From NCBI GenBank assembly GCA_029204225.1, contig CM055098.1, positions 14,646,533 through 14,710,532 on the forward strand: a stretch of 64,000 bases of DNA, written 5' to 3'. Origin of the DNA: Diphasiastrum complanatum. Lineage: Eukaryota; Streptophyta; Lycopodiopsida; Lycopodiales; Lycopodiaceae. Each line of letters starts with the position of its first letter. The stretch's first letter is position 1. Of the stretch, positions 1 to 10,498 are shown piece after piece. The notes below the pieces were generated by a model, which was not told the DNA's origin, did no database searches, and worked only from the letters and a program-made list of their open reading frames with translations. The translations under genes and the position numbers were made by a program.

Positions 1-1585
1 ATACAAGGCCAGCTGAGAGAGTATGTTCCTATGAATTTTGAAACTTGCATAAAAGATTAGCAATACATGAAAGTACACTTCTACGATTCAAAACAATTAT
101 TCAGTTGTGCATCGAGTATTGAGCTTATTCAAACTTGATATCGTGTGTTGTGCTTACAGGCCAAGAACGGAAATCAGAGACAGAATATTGAAGCGTGGTA
201 TTTTCACCTTGAGCAGAGAGCTGGTAGAAAATATTACAGTTGTGGATGGATGGTTTAGCTGAGCGCGAAGATGGCCGTGGAATAGAAAGGCGAAGGAAAC
301 ACATTGAAAATGAATGGAACTTGCAAAAAGTGTTTCAGAAGTTGCCGATTTATGGCTAACGTACACGAATACAAGTGATTTGGACTCTGGAGAACGCTGG
401 CCTATCGCAGATTCACATGCTGTCATTAGGTGGCAATCCAGAATGAGCGCATGCAACAAGCTGCTGTGTGGCAAACGCTCAGCCAAGATGGATTCCAAAA
501 GAGCTGTCATTTGTGTTTCAACGAAATAATTTGAATTTCTCTTTGAGTACCACTGCAACAAACGCGATCCATTTTCCAATCTCTCCCCTGCATGACTAAC
601 ATCAGCATAGAATTACAGTTATTAGCGTGGGTACTTCCAGCACTTGCATGTTTTCCTTTCAAACTATGAATCCGTTCTGGGTATGAAACCACAAAAGAAC
701 AATACAAAACACCTGATCGTGATCGTCAGAGCATGAAGAGACTAAATCCCTCAAAAACACCAAACACGTCTGTCTCACCCATATACTCTTGCATGCACCG
801 TAAGCGAGCTAAACGTGGAAGAAGGGAGTCCAATCTAGCCACGAACACAACACACGCAATATGCAGAGACAACACACGCAAAATTATCCCTCAAAAAACA
901 TTTTAAACGTTTGGCCTAAAACTACACAAATGTATTTAAAAAGTCTTCTTTAAATACATGGCATTTTTATAAATTAACCTGCATATTGAATAAAGCAAAT
1001 AAAATAAAAATTTTAAAAATTAATTAAAACACAAGCACGTCAAATTTTTGTTGTGTTTATTATGTGCCCCTGCCTTACAGGCTTTACAGGCAGGGCCAAA
1101 AACCCTCAAATATTTTATAATATCATTTTTTGAAAAAACTTGCCGATTTCATTCCTATACTTGCTGATTTTCCCGAGCATTTTGATGCATGCATATTTCC
1201 AAAAATTTACCCTCACCAGAATGTAGGTGTGGTGTGGCCATGCCATAGGCATCATGGCCATGGCCCATGAGGCATACCATCATCATCATCATCATGTGAA
1301 ATAGTGTATATGGGCATTGGGCAGTGGCAGCAAGAGAATACTTTTGTTTTCCTGCCGCCTTTCCTTTCGTCCTCCTGCTCCTCATCCCGAGTGCTAAATC
1401 CTTTGGTGGTGTCTTTGTCACTTTGGGAGAGGTGGGTTGTTTGCAAAACCTGGTTTTGTGTCTCTTGCGTTGCTGCTTGTTGGGTTGGGTGCCTGACTGT
1501 TTTGAAAAAAAATTCAGAATTTTGTTTGCGCTTTGTAGGTTTTTTCTGTTTACGAAGAGTTGGCCAGGCTTGCCGGGTAGTAGAT
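1..1585. other. Sequence upstream of the SUMO gene
   Basis: I see no convincing gene here. Open frames are short, overlap on both strands and match no family I recognise. The stretch 900-1140 is AT-rich. The last 250 bases before the SUMO start are pyrimidine-rich, as plant 5' leaders often are, so they probably hold the SUMO leader and core promoter, but I cannot place a TATA box with confidence. Confidence 0.5.
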
Positions 1586-2383
1586 ATGGCTGGAGTGGAG
1601 GATACACCGACCTCTGGAGAGCAGCAGGAGAAGAAGCCTGGAGACCAAGGCCAGCACATCAACCTCAAGGTGAAGGGCCAGGTGAGTAAGTTCAAGTTTG
1701 GGATCAATTGTTAAGAGTTGTGTGTAGATAGCAAACTAGGGTTTTGGAAGAAGCATGCAGATATTGTCTCTGTTATTCTAAGTTGCGGTACTTGATTTTC
1801 ATGGGTTTTCATGCTGGCTTGTCGAACAACGTCGGCTTTTTATGTTTAGTTGCTACCAAGAAAAGGTTCTCTGTGAGATGAGTTTACCTACGTGATATTG
1901 ATCAATGACTATATTGACTTTATTTCAGTTAATCGTAATTTCTCCTTCAGGTCCAAAATCAGCACATTTATAGGTCGGAAGTAGGGAAGTTCAAGAATAT
2001 TCACTGGCTCTTGTTTTGAATGTGCAGTAATTTCTGATGAGAATGGACATTACTTGATAATCCTACTCCTGTTTTGCCATGTCTCAGGATGGCAATGATA
2101 TTTTCTTCAGGATCAAGAGAAGTACACAGTTGAGGAAGCTTATGAATGCTTACTGTGACAGACAATCTATTGACTTCAATGCAATTGCATTCTTGTTCGA
2201 TGGTCGCAGGTTGCGTGGTGAACAGACGCCTGATGAGGTAGAATACTCTGAAGAATTTAGAAATGGCTTTAATTGCTGCCTCACTTCAAACTAACTAACC
2301 TGATTTTGACATTGCAGCTTGAAATGGAAGATGGTGATGAGATTGATGCTATGTTGCACCAAACTGGAGGCTGGGCCTTTTGA
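1586..2383 (+). CDS. SUMO: SUMO (small ubiquitin-related modifier), three exons
   Basis: Small ubiquitin-like modifier precursor. After SUMO proteases remove its tail it is joined by E1 (SAE1/SAE2), E2 (SCE1) and E3 enzymes to lysines of mostly nuclear proteins. Three exons splice cleanly: 1586-1681, 2088-2237 and 2318-2383, with donors GTGAGT and GTAGAA and acceptors CTCAG and TGCAG, all between whole codons, giving 103 residues. Residues 1-22 are the variable acidic tail. The beta-grasp fold follows, with plant-typical blocks [20 protein letters not shown] and [11 protein letters not shown], then [15 protein letters not shown]. The di-glycine ends the mature protein and WAF is the removable tail. 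Length and all fold motifs match functional plant SUMO1/2-type proteins and I see no damage. The start was chosen because it opens MAGVEDTP, in frame with the conserved body. This is the only host gene in the window that looks fully intact. Confidence 0.96.
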
Positions 2384-4656
2384 GCCTTAAACTTAAAGTA
2401 GTAGGTTCAGATACTATTTGAGAATCTGCGGAATATTGCAAATATTTTTCATACCAGAAAGAAGTGGAGTCAAGAAGTCAGATGGTATCATTTGCACAGC
2501 TCCATGGTTTCATGCTACCAAGTTATTGTGACAAATTTAGGGACATGACTGTTATAGAAGTTATGCTTGTTCTATATAGCGGCTTTATACAAAACTTCAC
2601 TTTGAAGTTATAGCCATGAATTCGAAGTTTAGACTTGCTAGTTTGAGATAACTGAGACTCGAAGTGTTTCAATTTTTTATTAATGTTGTGATTTTGTAAC
2701 TTTTGTGTTCTTGGCTCAACATATGGACCATTTTATCCCTTCTATACATTTATCTGTTGTTAGAATTATTGACTATTTGTCTTTCAAGCTTTTGAGGAGT
2801 AGGAAGCTGAACTTGCCATAATAATTGTATTAATTTTGTTGCATGTGAAGCATTAAATGTCAAGCTACAGGTAATTTTTGAGATGCTTTTTTGCTTCTTG
2901 CAATATTGTTTGAACTGGATATTGTTTGACATGTTGCAGTTGTTTTTATGCTCACATTGCTCAAATTTTCATCAAGTGAGATGAAGCATTAGTTTTTTCT
3001 TTGTGAACTCATTCCTCCATCTTGCCATATCTGCATGTACTAAATGTACTTATATTGTTGTATTTTTGTTGGAAAACATTATTCCCTTGGCTTTGTGACC
3101 TTGCAGGTGGCTCTCTTACTTTGCAAATGAATCAATGTGTTACAATATTTAGTCTTGAAATTATCATGATTATGCAGCATCATGGTCTTATAGTCGAGTG
3201 TCTATCATTTGAAGTTAGAGTCAGTGTATCATACAGAATTATTACATATTCTTGTTTTTTGCTTGTACATTGTACTTCATTATTCTTATCGAGATTGTAC
3301 AATATAGATATCACATCATGTAATGATTTGGATTACAAACTCTTATCCAATTTTTGCCAAAGAGAAATATAGAATCTATCATGGACGTTCCCAAGCAGTC
3401 TTGAGTTTTGACATAACACACTATATGGCCCAGACAGATTTTCCCTTTGAGATTGGTAACTTGTTAAATATAATCTAAAATGAGCAATGTGTTTAAAAAG
3501 AAATTCCAACACTCTGAGTGATTTCAAGAAACATGCTTTGATCCCTAAAGCTGCATAATATTCTAGCTGCAAAATTTTTCTGAAGTAAAACTAGTTAGTT
3601 TGAAATTATATTCACATTTCTTATGTGCATAATATTTCATCAGGCCAAAAAGTAAAGTTGTGCAGTGTAGACAAAAAATGTCTCTTAAGTCAGCTTTGTG
3701 AAGAGACCTTGTTGGGTCCACAAAGACTTAGGTTTGAATTTTGGCCTCTCTCTCTCTCTCTCTGCCACCACCCCCCTCTCCCTGCCCCACCCTCCCCCCC
3801 CCCAAAAAAAAATAAAAATAAAAATAAAAATAACGGAAACCTTATCAGCCTCCCTTTTTTGATTTATTTTTTTTGGTCAAAAAAGAGAACCTTACAACTC
3901 CCTTCGTGGGGTGTTGGCCAATGAGACTCTCTCTCTCAAATGGAAACAAAAATCTCAATGACCTCTATTTTTTTCCCAAACTTGTTGCAAATATGGATTG
4001 AAGCATATTTGGGCTGGCTTCTTCAATACGAAAAGGTTTGTCAAGCAGATTGGTAGAGTAGACAAAGTAGAACCGCAAGTTGTAGTATAAGTAGGAAATG
4101 GATTATTGATTTGAAAAGTACAATGTTAATGAAGATGAACAACAATGGTATTATGTTCTACCAATATCTTGAAGACATATATTTAAATATTATATATCGA
4201 GCATGAAAAATCTGTCATTGACTCCCTTTAGAGGCTCATGAAAAAAATTGCCCCTTGGTGAGTTCATTGACTTTTCTACTACAAATTGAATCCATAATAT
4301 TCAGATAGCCATAAGTTCCAAGTTGAAGTACAAAGAAATTTAGATAATTTTAAAAATAAAAATGTTAACTTACGGGTAGCATCATGTAAACTTTTTATCA
4401 TCAACATTATTATTTATTGTATGTTTCTATGCTTGTTGGATTTGGCGATAACATTTACACATGTAGATGGAGACTACTATATTAAATTCTTGCATGGATG
4501 GCAACAATGCATGATTCAAGAAAGAATAACTTTTATTTTGTGCAAAAAAGGCGATATCATCTGCATGATAAAACACGTGTAAATAGGACAAACTGTCTAT
4601 TTTGTACATGAAATTGAGATGAGCACATTTGAACAACATTTGAAACAAGTATGCAT
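2384..4656. other. Intergenic sequence 3' of SUMO
   Basis: The first few hundred bases are probably the SUMO 3' UTR. Beyond that the sequence is AT-rich and I recognise no gene. A short TC run lies near 3748-3764, followed by a C-rich patch and an A-rich AAAAAT repeat near 3806-3831. Open frames here are short and lack motifs. Confidence 0.45.
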
Positions 4657-4673
4657 CATTTTCCTTTTCAATA

Positions 4674-4757
4674 CCTAATGGGGTGGCTTTGTTGGTTAGC
4701 TTGCCATCCAAAGTTTCTTTGGTCCCAAGTTCGAGCCTTCCCTTGGAAACCAAGAAG
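4674..4757 (+). mobile_element. tRNA-derived SINE, 84 bp, with target-site duplications
   Basis: The segment carries a Pol III box A-like stretch (GTGGCTTTGTTGG, from 4683) and, about 35 bases on, a box B-like stretch (AAGTTCGAGCC, 4727-4737) inside GGTCCCAAGTTCGAGCC, which resembles a tRNA T-arm. It is flanked by imperfect 17-bp direct repeats, CATTTTCCTTTTCAATA (4657-4673) and CATTATCCTTTTCAACA (4758-4774), 15 of 17 identical. That is the signature of target-primed insertion. The 3' part from GGTCCCA to CAAGAAGC recurs at 22372-22408 on the other strand. A decayed tRNA-like pseudogene is the alternative, but the flanking duplications favour a short SINE. Confidence 0.7.
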
Positions 4758-4774
4758 CATTATCCTTTTCAACA

Positions 4775-5559
4775 TACAATTGGATATTTTGTCTTATTAC
4801 TTTATGAAAAACATGTATAGCATTATTCACTCTACTTTCTCTATATTAAAGGAGAGCAATTCCCATCACAAATGTACCTTCATATTCATACCTTTCGATT
4901 AGAGTCACGTGTTAAGAGAAATAGTTGATATGAATGCTTTTTTTAAAACTTTATATATGGATAAACATATAGATTGATTGAAGTTGAGCTTGATCAATTT
5001 TGTAATATGACTAACCTTGACATACATGCTAACACTAGTTGCCTAAGCATCAATTGATGCATGCTACACAAGCAAAAATGGCAAAATCCGATAACCCCAA
5101 ATTATTGATTGTTGAATATCTTTCCACAAATTGTGAGCATTGGTTGAACAAGTACTTAATGTTTGCCAACTAAATCACAAAGGTAAGAAAAGAAACAAAA
5201 AGTTATCATCTCAATTATTAAGTATCGAATCAAATCACAAGTTGTCATGCTTAGTCAGATGCAACATATTTTATCCAAGGTACAAGTTAAAGTTGGACTA
5301 CAATCGTCGTGTTGTCTTATATTAGAAATTGTGATTAGGATCATAAAACAGCTTGGCCATGGAGACCTACATTCACCTACAATAGCATGAATACTCTAGC
5401 AATAACATAGGCTCATATGTTTATGCTCATCAAATTGCCTACTTAGCTTGCATTTTAGTAAGTCATAATGCATTCATTTTCTAATGTTGTAGTAGGCCAA
5501 ATGGATATAGTGTCTGAGGATCCACATCTAGTGTCCCACTTACCGTGAATGATCTCCTA
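4775..5559. other. Intergenic sequence, no gene seen
   Basis: AT-rich sequence with short open frames only. No coding motif, RNA gene or repeat that I can support. Confidence 0.4.
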
Positions 5560-6612
5560 GGAGAATGCATAGACTGGGACCTAGCCGAAGACAAAGCTCT
5601 ATACAAGCTAGAAGGCTCACCCTAGGACAACAGCATCAAGATGGTGAAAGACCCAACCGCCGAACTCATCGAGGCGTGCCAAGGAAAAGGAGCCTATCAC
5701 TTTGGACCCCCCATCTAGAGGCTCTCCAAAAGGAAAAGCAGCCGCCCTCAAGGCACACTTGAGTCCTAAAGCATCAAAGAGCCTCAAGAAGGTCAACAAG
5801 GCCTTGAAAAGGATGGGGATTAACGAAGACAAGTCGACCACCAGCCCGTCGCCCTGAGAATGCAAGCCTCTTTACAAGGCCAAAACATTTGAGTGGAAGG
5901 CCAAGAGTGACAAACGAGGAATGAAGACTAAGATAATGACCTCCACCAAATGCATGAAAAAATTCGGCAAGACGTCATCGAAGAGCCCAAGCCTGTGGAC
6001 GACGTACCACAATACTTCAAGGATCATGAAATGGATGAAGTGGTAGTTGTCATGCCCAGAGCCAAAAGAGAACCGATTGAGGGTACCTCCCAAGGGGCCA
6101 ACATTTACAGAGGTCTTGCCCACACTAAAGAGATAGATCTAGGGGAGGAGGGAGAAGATAGTCGCATAGTGTTTGTCGGAGAAGATGTAGAAGGACTACG
6201 AGATCTAAAAGCCCTTCTTCGCAAATATCGTGACTATCTAGCATGAAATTGTGCTCAACTGAAGGGCATATCACCGGATGTATTGGTTCACACCATTCCT
6301 CTGGTCGATTGAGCAAAACCCACCGTTAGTAGACCTTATCGGTCTAATCCGCACTACGCCCAGTTGATTCAAGAAGAATTGAATAAGCTTCTCGATGTAG
6401 GATTCATCTATGAGATGGAACACACAGATTGGGTATCGTTGATAGTGGTGGTGCCTAATCAAAAATAGAAAATTTCAAATCTGTGTGGACTACAAGAAGC
6501 TCAATGTCGTTACCAACAAGGACCATTTTCCCTTATCCTTTACGGAAAATGTGTTAGAAAGGATAGCCGCGGAGCAGAAGCTTATAGCTTTTTAGATGGG
6601 TTTAGTGGCTAT
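5560..6612 (+). pseudogene. Ty3/Gypsy pol fragment (linker and start of reverse transcriptase)
   Basis: A decayed piece of Gypsy polyprotein. From about 5950 one frame reads through a linker ending RDLKALLRKYRDYLA. After an in-frame stop it continues with a block typical of the region just before Gypsy reverse transcriptase: LKGISPDVLVHTIPL, then EELNKLLDVGFIYEMEHTDW and SLIVVVP. The RT core start, YSFLDGFSGYN, follows near 6580-6612 after frame changes. The sequence stops before the YxDD motif. Several stops and frameshifts show it is dead. The Gypsy RT fragment at 52.6 kb starts close to where this one ends, so both may come from related elements. Confidence 0.8.
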
Positions 6613-7403
6613 AATTGTCAAAAATCGGTGGTGTAGCAAAAACGAGTTCTGATACAAGGGTAGAACATAGTATCTCGATGGGAATCGAACAATTGGTTCC
6701 AAAGATAGAGGTCCAAAATCAAAATCTGGATCAAGATACTAGCAGCGGAAACTTACAATGTGGATCATAAGTGTTTCAGCGTAGTAGCAAGAATCAAGAT
6801 GAAAAACAGTCTGTAATAATGCACAATGAACAATAGTTGAGTGAAAAAAATTGCACTCTTTTATTAATAAAAAATAGAGTAATGAGCATGAAGCTGTGCG
6901 CTAGTCTGGGAGGTGCAAAGATACAGAGCTTCAGAGGCTTGATCGTTGCTAACTGGATTCTTGCTTCAATCGGAAAAAACAATCAGACCAGAAGAAAAAA
7001 GAATAAGAACCAATATTGATCACTAACAACTAAAGGTGCAGACTTTATTCTAAATCTACTTGACTTGTTAATGATCACAGTTCAGTGATCAATACTTGGA
7101 AGTATAAATTTGAATCTATTTAATTAATTTGAGCTTTCTGGCTCTTCGACGTAGGATGAATTGGATAGAGTGAACACGTTTAAGCTGATCAGGGGTTACA
7201 AGAACGGCTGGTTAAGCACGTTCTAACGGTACCCAAGTGGTCCGTGGAGGAGTGACGTCCTCCTTGTACTTTCCCGATCTCCTTGCGTGAGATCTGCCGC
7301 CTTTCGGTCTTCGTGTCTTTTTCGTCTTTCGTCCTCGCCATTGAGCTTTTCTGGGTCCACAAACATTTCTTCTTCATGTTCAGGGATCCTCCAATCAACG
7401 AAC
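6613..7403. other. Non-coding flank of Copia-1
   Basis: No gene seen. The part from about 7140 to 7403, rich in TTCGTC and CTTTCG words, together with 12367-12512 resembles the 3' part of the LTR-like arms at 45.0-45.3 kb and 55.4-55.7 kb. Copia-1 therefore probably inserted into an older LTR. Confidence 0.4.
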
Positions 7404-7408
7404 ATTTG

Positions 7409-7474
7409 TGTTAGAAATCAATGATAAACTTCATTGTTACTGTTTACGATGCACATTAATGTTGACAGCCTACC
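7409..7474 (+). repeat. Copia-1 5' LTR, only the first 66 bp
   Basis: These 66 bases are essentially identical to the start of the 3' LTR at 12100, up to GACAGCCTA. After 7474 the two sequences part completely, so the rest of the 5' LTR (about 196 bp by comparison with the 3' LTR) and any primer-binding site have been replaced or deleted. Confidence 0.88.
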
Positions 7475-7645
7475 ATTCAGAGTTAGAAGGCTTCATACTT
7501 TTCACATTACTAATCTTTGTCTTTTGAACGATCACACATTTCGAAATCTTTGCAAAGAGGAGGTGGCGTAGCCGCCGCGCCGAAGTGGAATCTAGAATAT
7601 TCCCTTTGAAAGTTCATATATTCCCTCTATTTTTAATCTTTTCCA

Positions 7646-7897
7646 TACCAATATTGAATCGACGTGCCAGAGGTAGGAAAAATCTTGAGTAGTCGTACAT
7701 CCGCGCGTCATACAGATATAGCATATCCGTACCAATATCGGATCGATGCGCCAGAGGTAAAGAAAACCAAGAGCAGTTGTACATCCGCGCATCATACCGA
7801 TATCACATATCAGTACCAATATCAGAGTGACACGCCAGAGGTAAAGAGAATCCCGAGCAGTCGTACACCCGCGCGTCGTACCGATATCAGGTGTACA
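7646..7897. repeat. Tandem repeat, 3 units of 84 bp, each an imperfect dyad
   Basis: Units begin at 7646, 7730 and 7814, exactly 84 bp apart. Each starts TACCAATAT and contains CGCCAGAGGTA (or GTGCCAGAGGTA) and GTACAYCCGCGC. Each unit opens with an AATATCGGATCGATGCGC-like arm and closes with GCGCATCATACCGATATC-like sequence (7703-7720, 7787-7804, 7871-7888), so each could fold on itself. Related half-motifs occur at 47.9, 49.7, 62.8 and 63.5 kb. It lies in the replaced 5' part of Copia-1 ahead of gag. Confidence 0.88.
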
Positions 7898-7960
7898 ACC
7901 CAAAAAATTACAATTCTGTGGTGTGAATAAATTTTGTGATCCAGACTCATCTATCCAGTA

Positions 7961-9172
7961 ATGGCAACTCTAAGCGAGAGAGTCCTTAATGAGTCAAGCA
8001 AATTGGAAGGTGCCCACAACTAGGCAGTTTGGAAATTCAAACTGAAGAACATTTTGATGGAAAAAGAGCTATGGGAGATCGTGACAGGTGAAGAGACAAG
8101 GCCGGTGATTGAAGAAGATCAGCGGGCATTTGATAGGAGAAGACGGAAAGCCCAAAATGTCATCAACTTATCAGTTAGAGATGCAATTATTTCCTATATT
8201 TCAGATTCAGAAGGACCAAAAGAAGCGTGGGATACATTGAAGCCATTGTTTGAAACGACAAATACATCTCGAATACTATTTCTAAAGACAAAGTTGCATA
8301 CATTGCGGATGGATGATGGTGCAACTATTGCCGATCACATACTGAAGATCAAAGAGATCCGTGATCATTTAGCAGTAGTTGGAGAGCAAGTACAAGATCG
8401 TGAGATCGTGCAATTGACATTGAATAGTCTGAGTGAGTCACATCAGATGTTTGTGACGAGTATAGCCACAAGAGAAAATCTTCCAACCCATGAAGAACTA
8501 GGTGGATTGCTTTTTCAAGAAGAGGAACATCAAGAGAACTTGAGTCATCGTAACAGGAGCTATGATCAAGCTCTTGCAGTTAGAGGGCGAGGTGGAAGAT
8601 TTGGCCGTGGAAAGTATCAATCGAGAGGAGGAAACTCAAGTCGAGGATCATTTCAACAATTTCATGAGCAAGTCAATGATAGTCCGAATCGAGGTAATTG
8701 GAATCAAGACCGAGGTCAAGGATGCGGCTATTCAAGACAAAATAAACTTGGAAATTGTAGGTACTGCAACAAACCTGGTCACTGGGAGTGTGAGTGCTTC
8801 AAGAAACAGAAGGAGATGGAACAAAGAAAAGACAAATGGCAAGTAGGAAATTATGCTGATCAACATCAATTTGATGACTATTATTATGAAGACAATTATA
8901 CTGATCAACATCAATACGATGATGATCAATATGAAGATGATACAGGTGAGAGTTCAAAATTGTTCATTACAGCATTAATGACATGTGATGAGGCCAATAA
9001 TACCTGGTACATTGATAGTGGTGCATCCAAGCACATGACTTCAAGGAAAGAGTGGTTTTCAGAGATCAAGAAAACTGACAATGGTGATGAAGTTGGACAA
9101 GCTGATGGCAAATTGCTATCTGTTAAAGGAGTTGGAGTGGTACCAGTGAAGTTAGCCAACGGGAAGATATAG
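7961..9172 (+). pseudogene. gag: Copia-1 gag and protease
   Basis: Gag packages element RNA into virus-like particles; the aspartic protease cuts the polyprotein. The start at 7961 (MATLSERVLNESSKLEG) is followed by TAG at 8021 where relatives have Tyr (NYAVWKFKLKNIL). The UBN2-type gag core, with YISDSEGPKEAWDTLKPLFE and VQLTLNSLSESHQMFV, leads to an Arg/Gly-rich stretch and one intact CCHC knuckle (CRYCNKPGHWECEC). The protease motif is TWYIDSGASKHMTS. The frame stops with TAG at 9170, where Gln is usual before HISNVQYVPGL. All breaks in this part are point stops in one frame. Confidence 0.9.
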
Positions 9173-10498
9173 CATATAAGCAATGTGCAATATGTACCTG
9201 GCTTAGCTAACAATCTACTATATGTTGGGGCGATGGCTGATCAACAACTCAAGGTTGAGTTTGACAATGACAAATGTCTTGTCAAAGACATCAAGAATCA
9301 CTACAAAGTGATTGCTACAGGAGCTAGAGTCAACGAGAATTGAGTCTACAAATTGAATGCGAGATCTTTTACTCAAGCTATGCTAAGCACTGTTGATAGT
9401 CGAAGTGATCTTTGGCATCAAAGGTTTGGTCATATCAGTGCTCAAAGCTTGCAAATCCTTAAAAGACTAGTTGTTGGATTGCCTGATATCTCTTTTGAAG
9501 GAAAAATTTGTGAGGGTTGCATTTTGGGAAAACAACATAGAGAGAGATTTTCCAAAGATGGAGCAAGAAGAGCCAATGGCATTCTTGATCTTGCTCATAG
9601 TGATATGTGTGGACCAATACAAACTAGGTCCATTAGTGGTTGTTACTATTTCATCACATTCATTGATGACTATAGTAGACATATTTGGATTTATTTTATA
9701 AGCAACAAATTTGATGCTTTTGCCAAGTTTAGAGAGTTCAAGGCTCTAGTTGAAAAACAAACAGGTTGTTATATTAAGACCCTCAAATCAGATGGTGGCG
9801 GTGAGTATTTTTCAATAGAGTTTATAAATTTCTGCAAGGATCAGGGGATCAAGAGACAAGCCACTACACCCTATTCACCACAACAGAATGGAGTTGCAGA
9901 ACGGAAAAAAAGATCCATTGTGGAGATGGCTAGGGAAATGCTTAAGAGCAAGGATTTGCCAAATACTTTTTGGACAGAAGCATGCAACATAGCTACTCAT
10001 ATCTTGAATCGGTGTCCTACGAAGTCCGTGGAGGGTAAGACACCTTACGAATCTTTTACTGGAAAGAAACCTAATGTTTCTCTTTTACAAATATTTGGTT
10101 GTGATTCTTACGCTCATGTACTTGATGAAAAACAAAAGAAGCTGGATGCAAAAGCTGTTAAGTGTATTTTCCTTGGATATGATGAAAGAGCCAAGGCATA
10201 CAGGATGTATGACACAGATGCACAAAAGATCGTGATTTCCAGAGATGCTACTTTTGATGAGATGGGTCAAAATGACCAAATAAAATTGACAATTGATCCC
10301 TTTGATGATAAAGCTAAAGTGCAAGTGAAGAAAGAAGTTGGTGTCGATATGGAAGAGCCAATGGAAAAAGACAAGGTCAATGATGAGATTCCTAGGAGAG
10401 CGCCTAAGTGGTACTTGTCAGTAAGAAGTGATGCTAATAAGGGAGATACTCCCGAATCAAGTGAGCAGGGAGAGCTTAGAAGATCAAGTAAAAATTGA
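9173..10498 (+). pseudogene. Copia-1 integrase
   Basis: Integrase inserts element cDNA into the host chromosome. After a TGA at 9341 the same frame shows the HHCC zinc region (WHQRFGHISAQSLQ ... CEGCILGKQ) and the DDE core: Asp in LAHSDMCGPI, Asp in LKSDGGGEY and Glu in NGVAERKKRS. All three catalytic residues are kept. The typical Copia tail block GKTPYESFTGKKPNVSLLQI and FGCDSYAHV follows, then a charged linker ending at TGA 10496-10498. Only the flanking stops mark it as dead. Confidence 0.92.

Noticed and set aside
154-707. Open frames upstream of SUMO on both strands
   Set aside because: Overlapping frames without motifs, coding-like composition or splice context.
1155-1714. Alternative reading frames over the SUMO first exon
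   Set aside because: They overlap the SUMO first exon and its leader in other frames; the SUMO frame is decisive.
6640-6665. Primer-binding site on the minus strand (TTGTATCAGAACTCG)
   Set aside because: Several mismatches to the initiator tRNA site and no LTR end beside it.
7646-7897. CRISPR-like array
   Set aside because: Three contiguous 84-bp units with conserved interiors and no variable spacers, in a plant retrotransposon; it is an ordinary tandem repeat.
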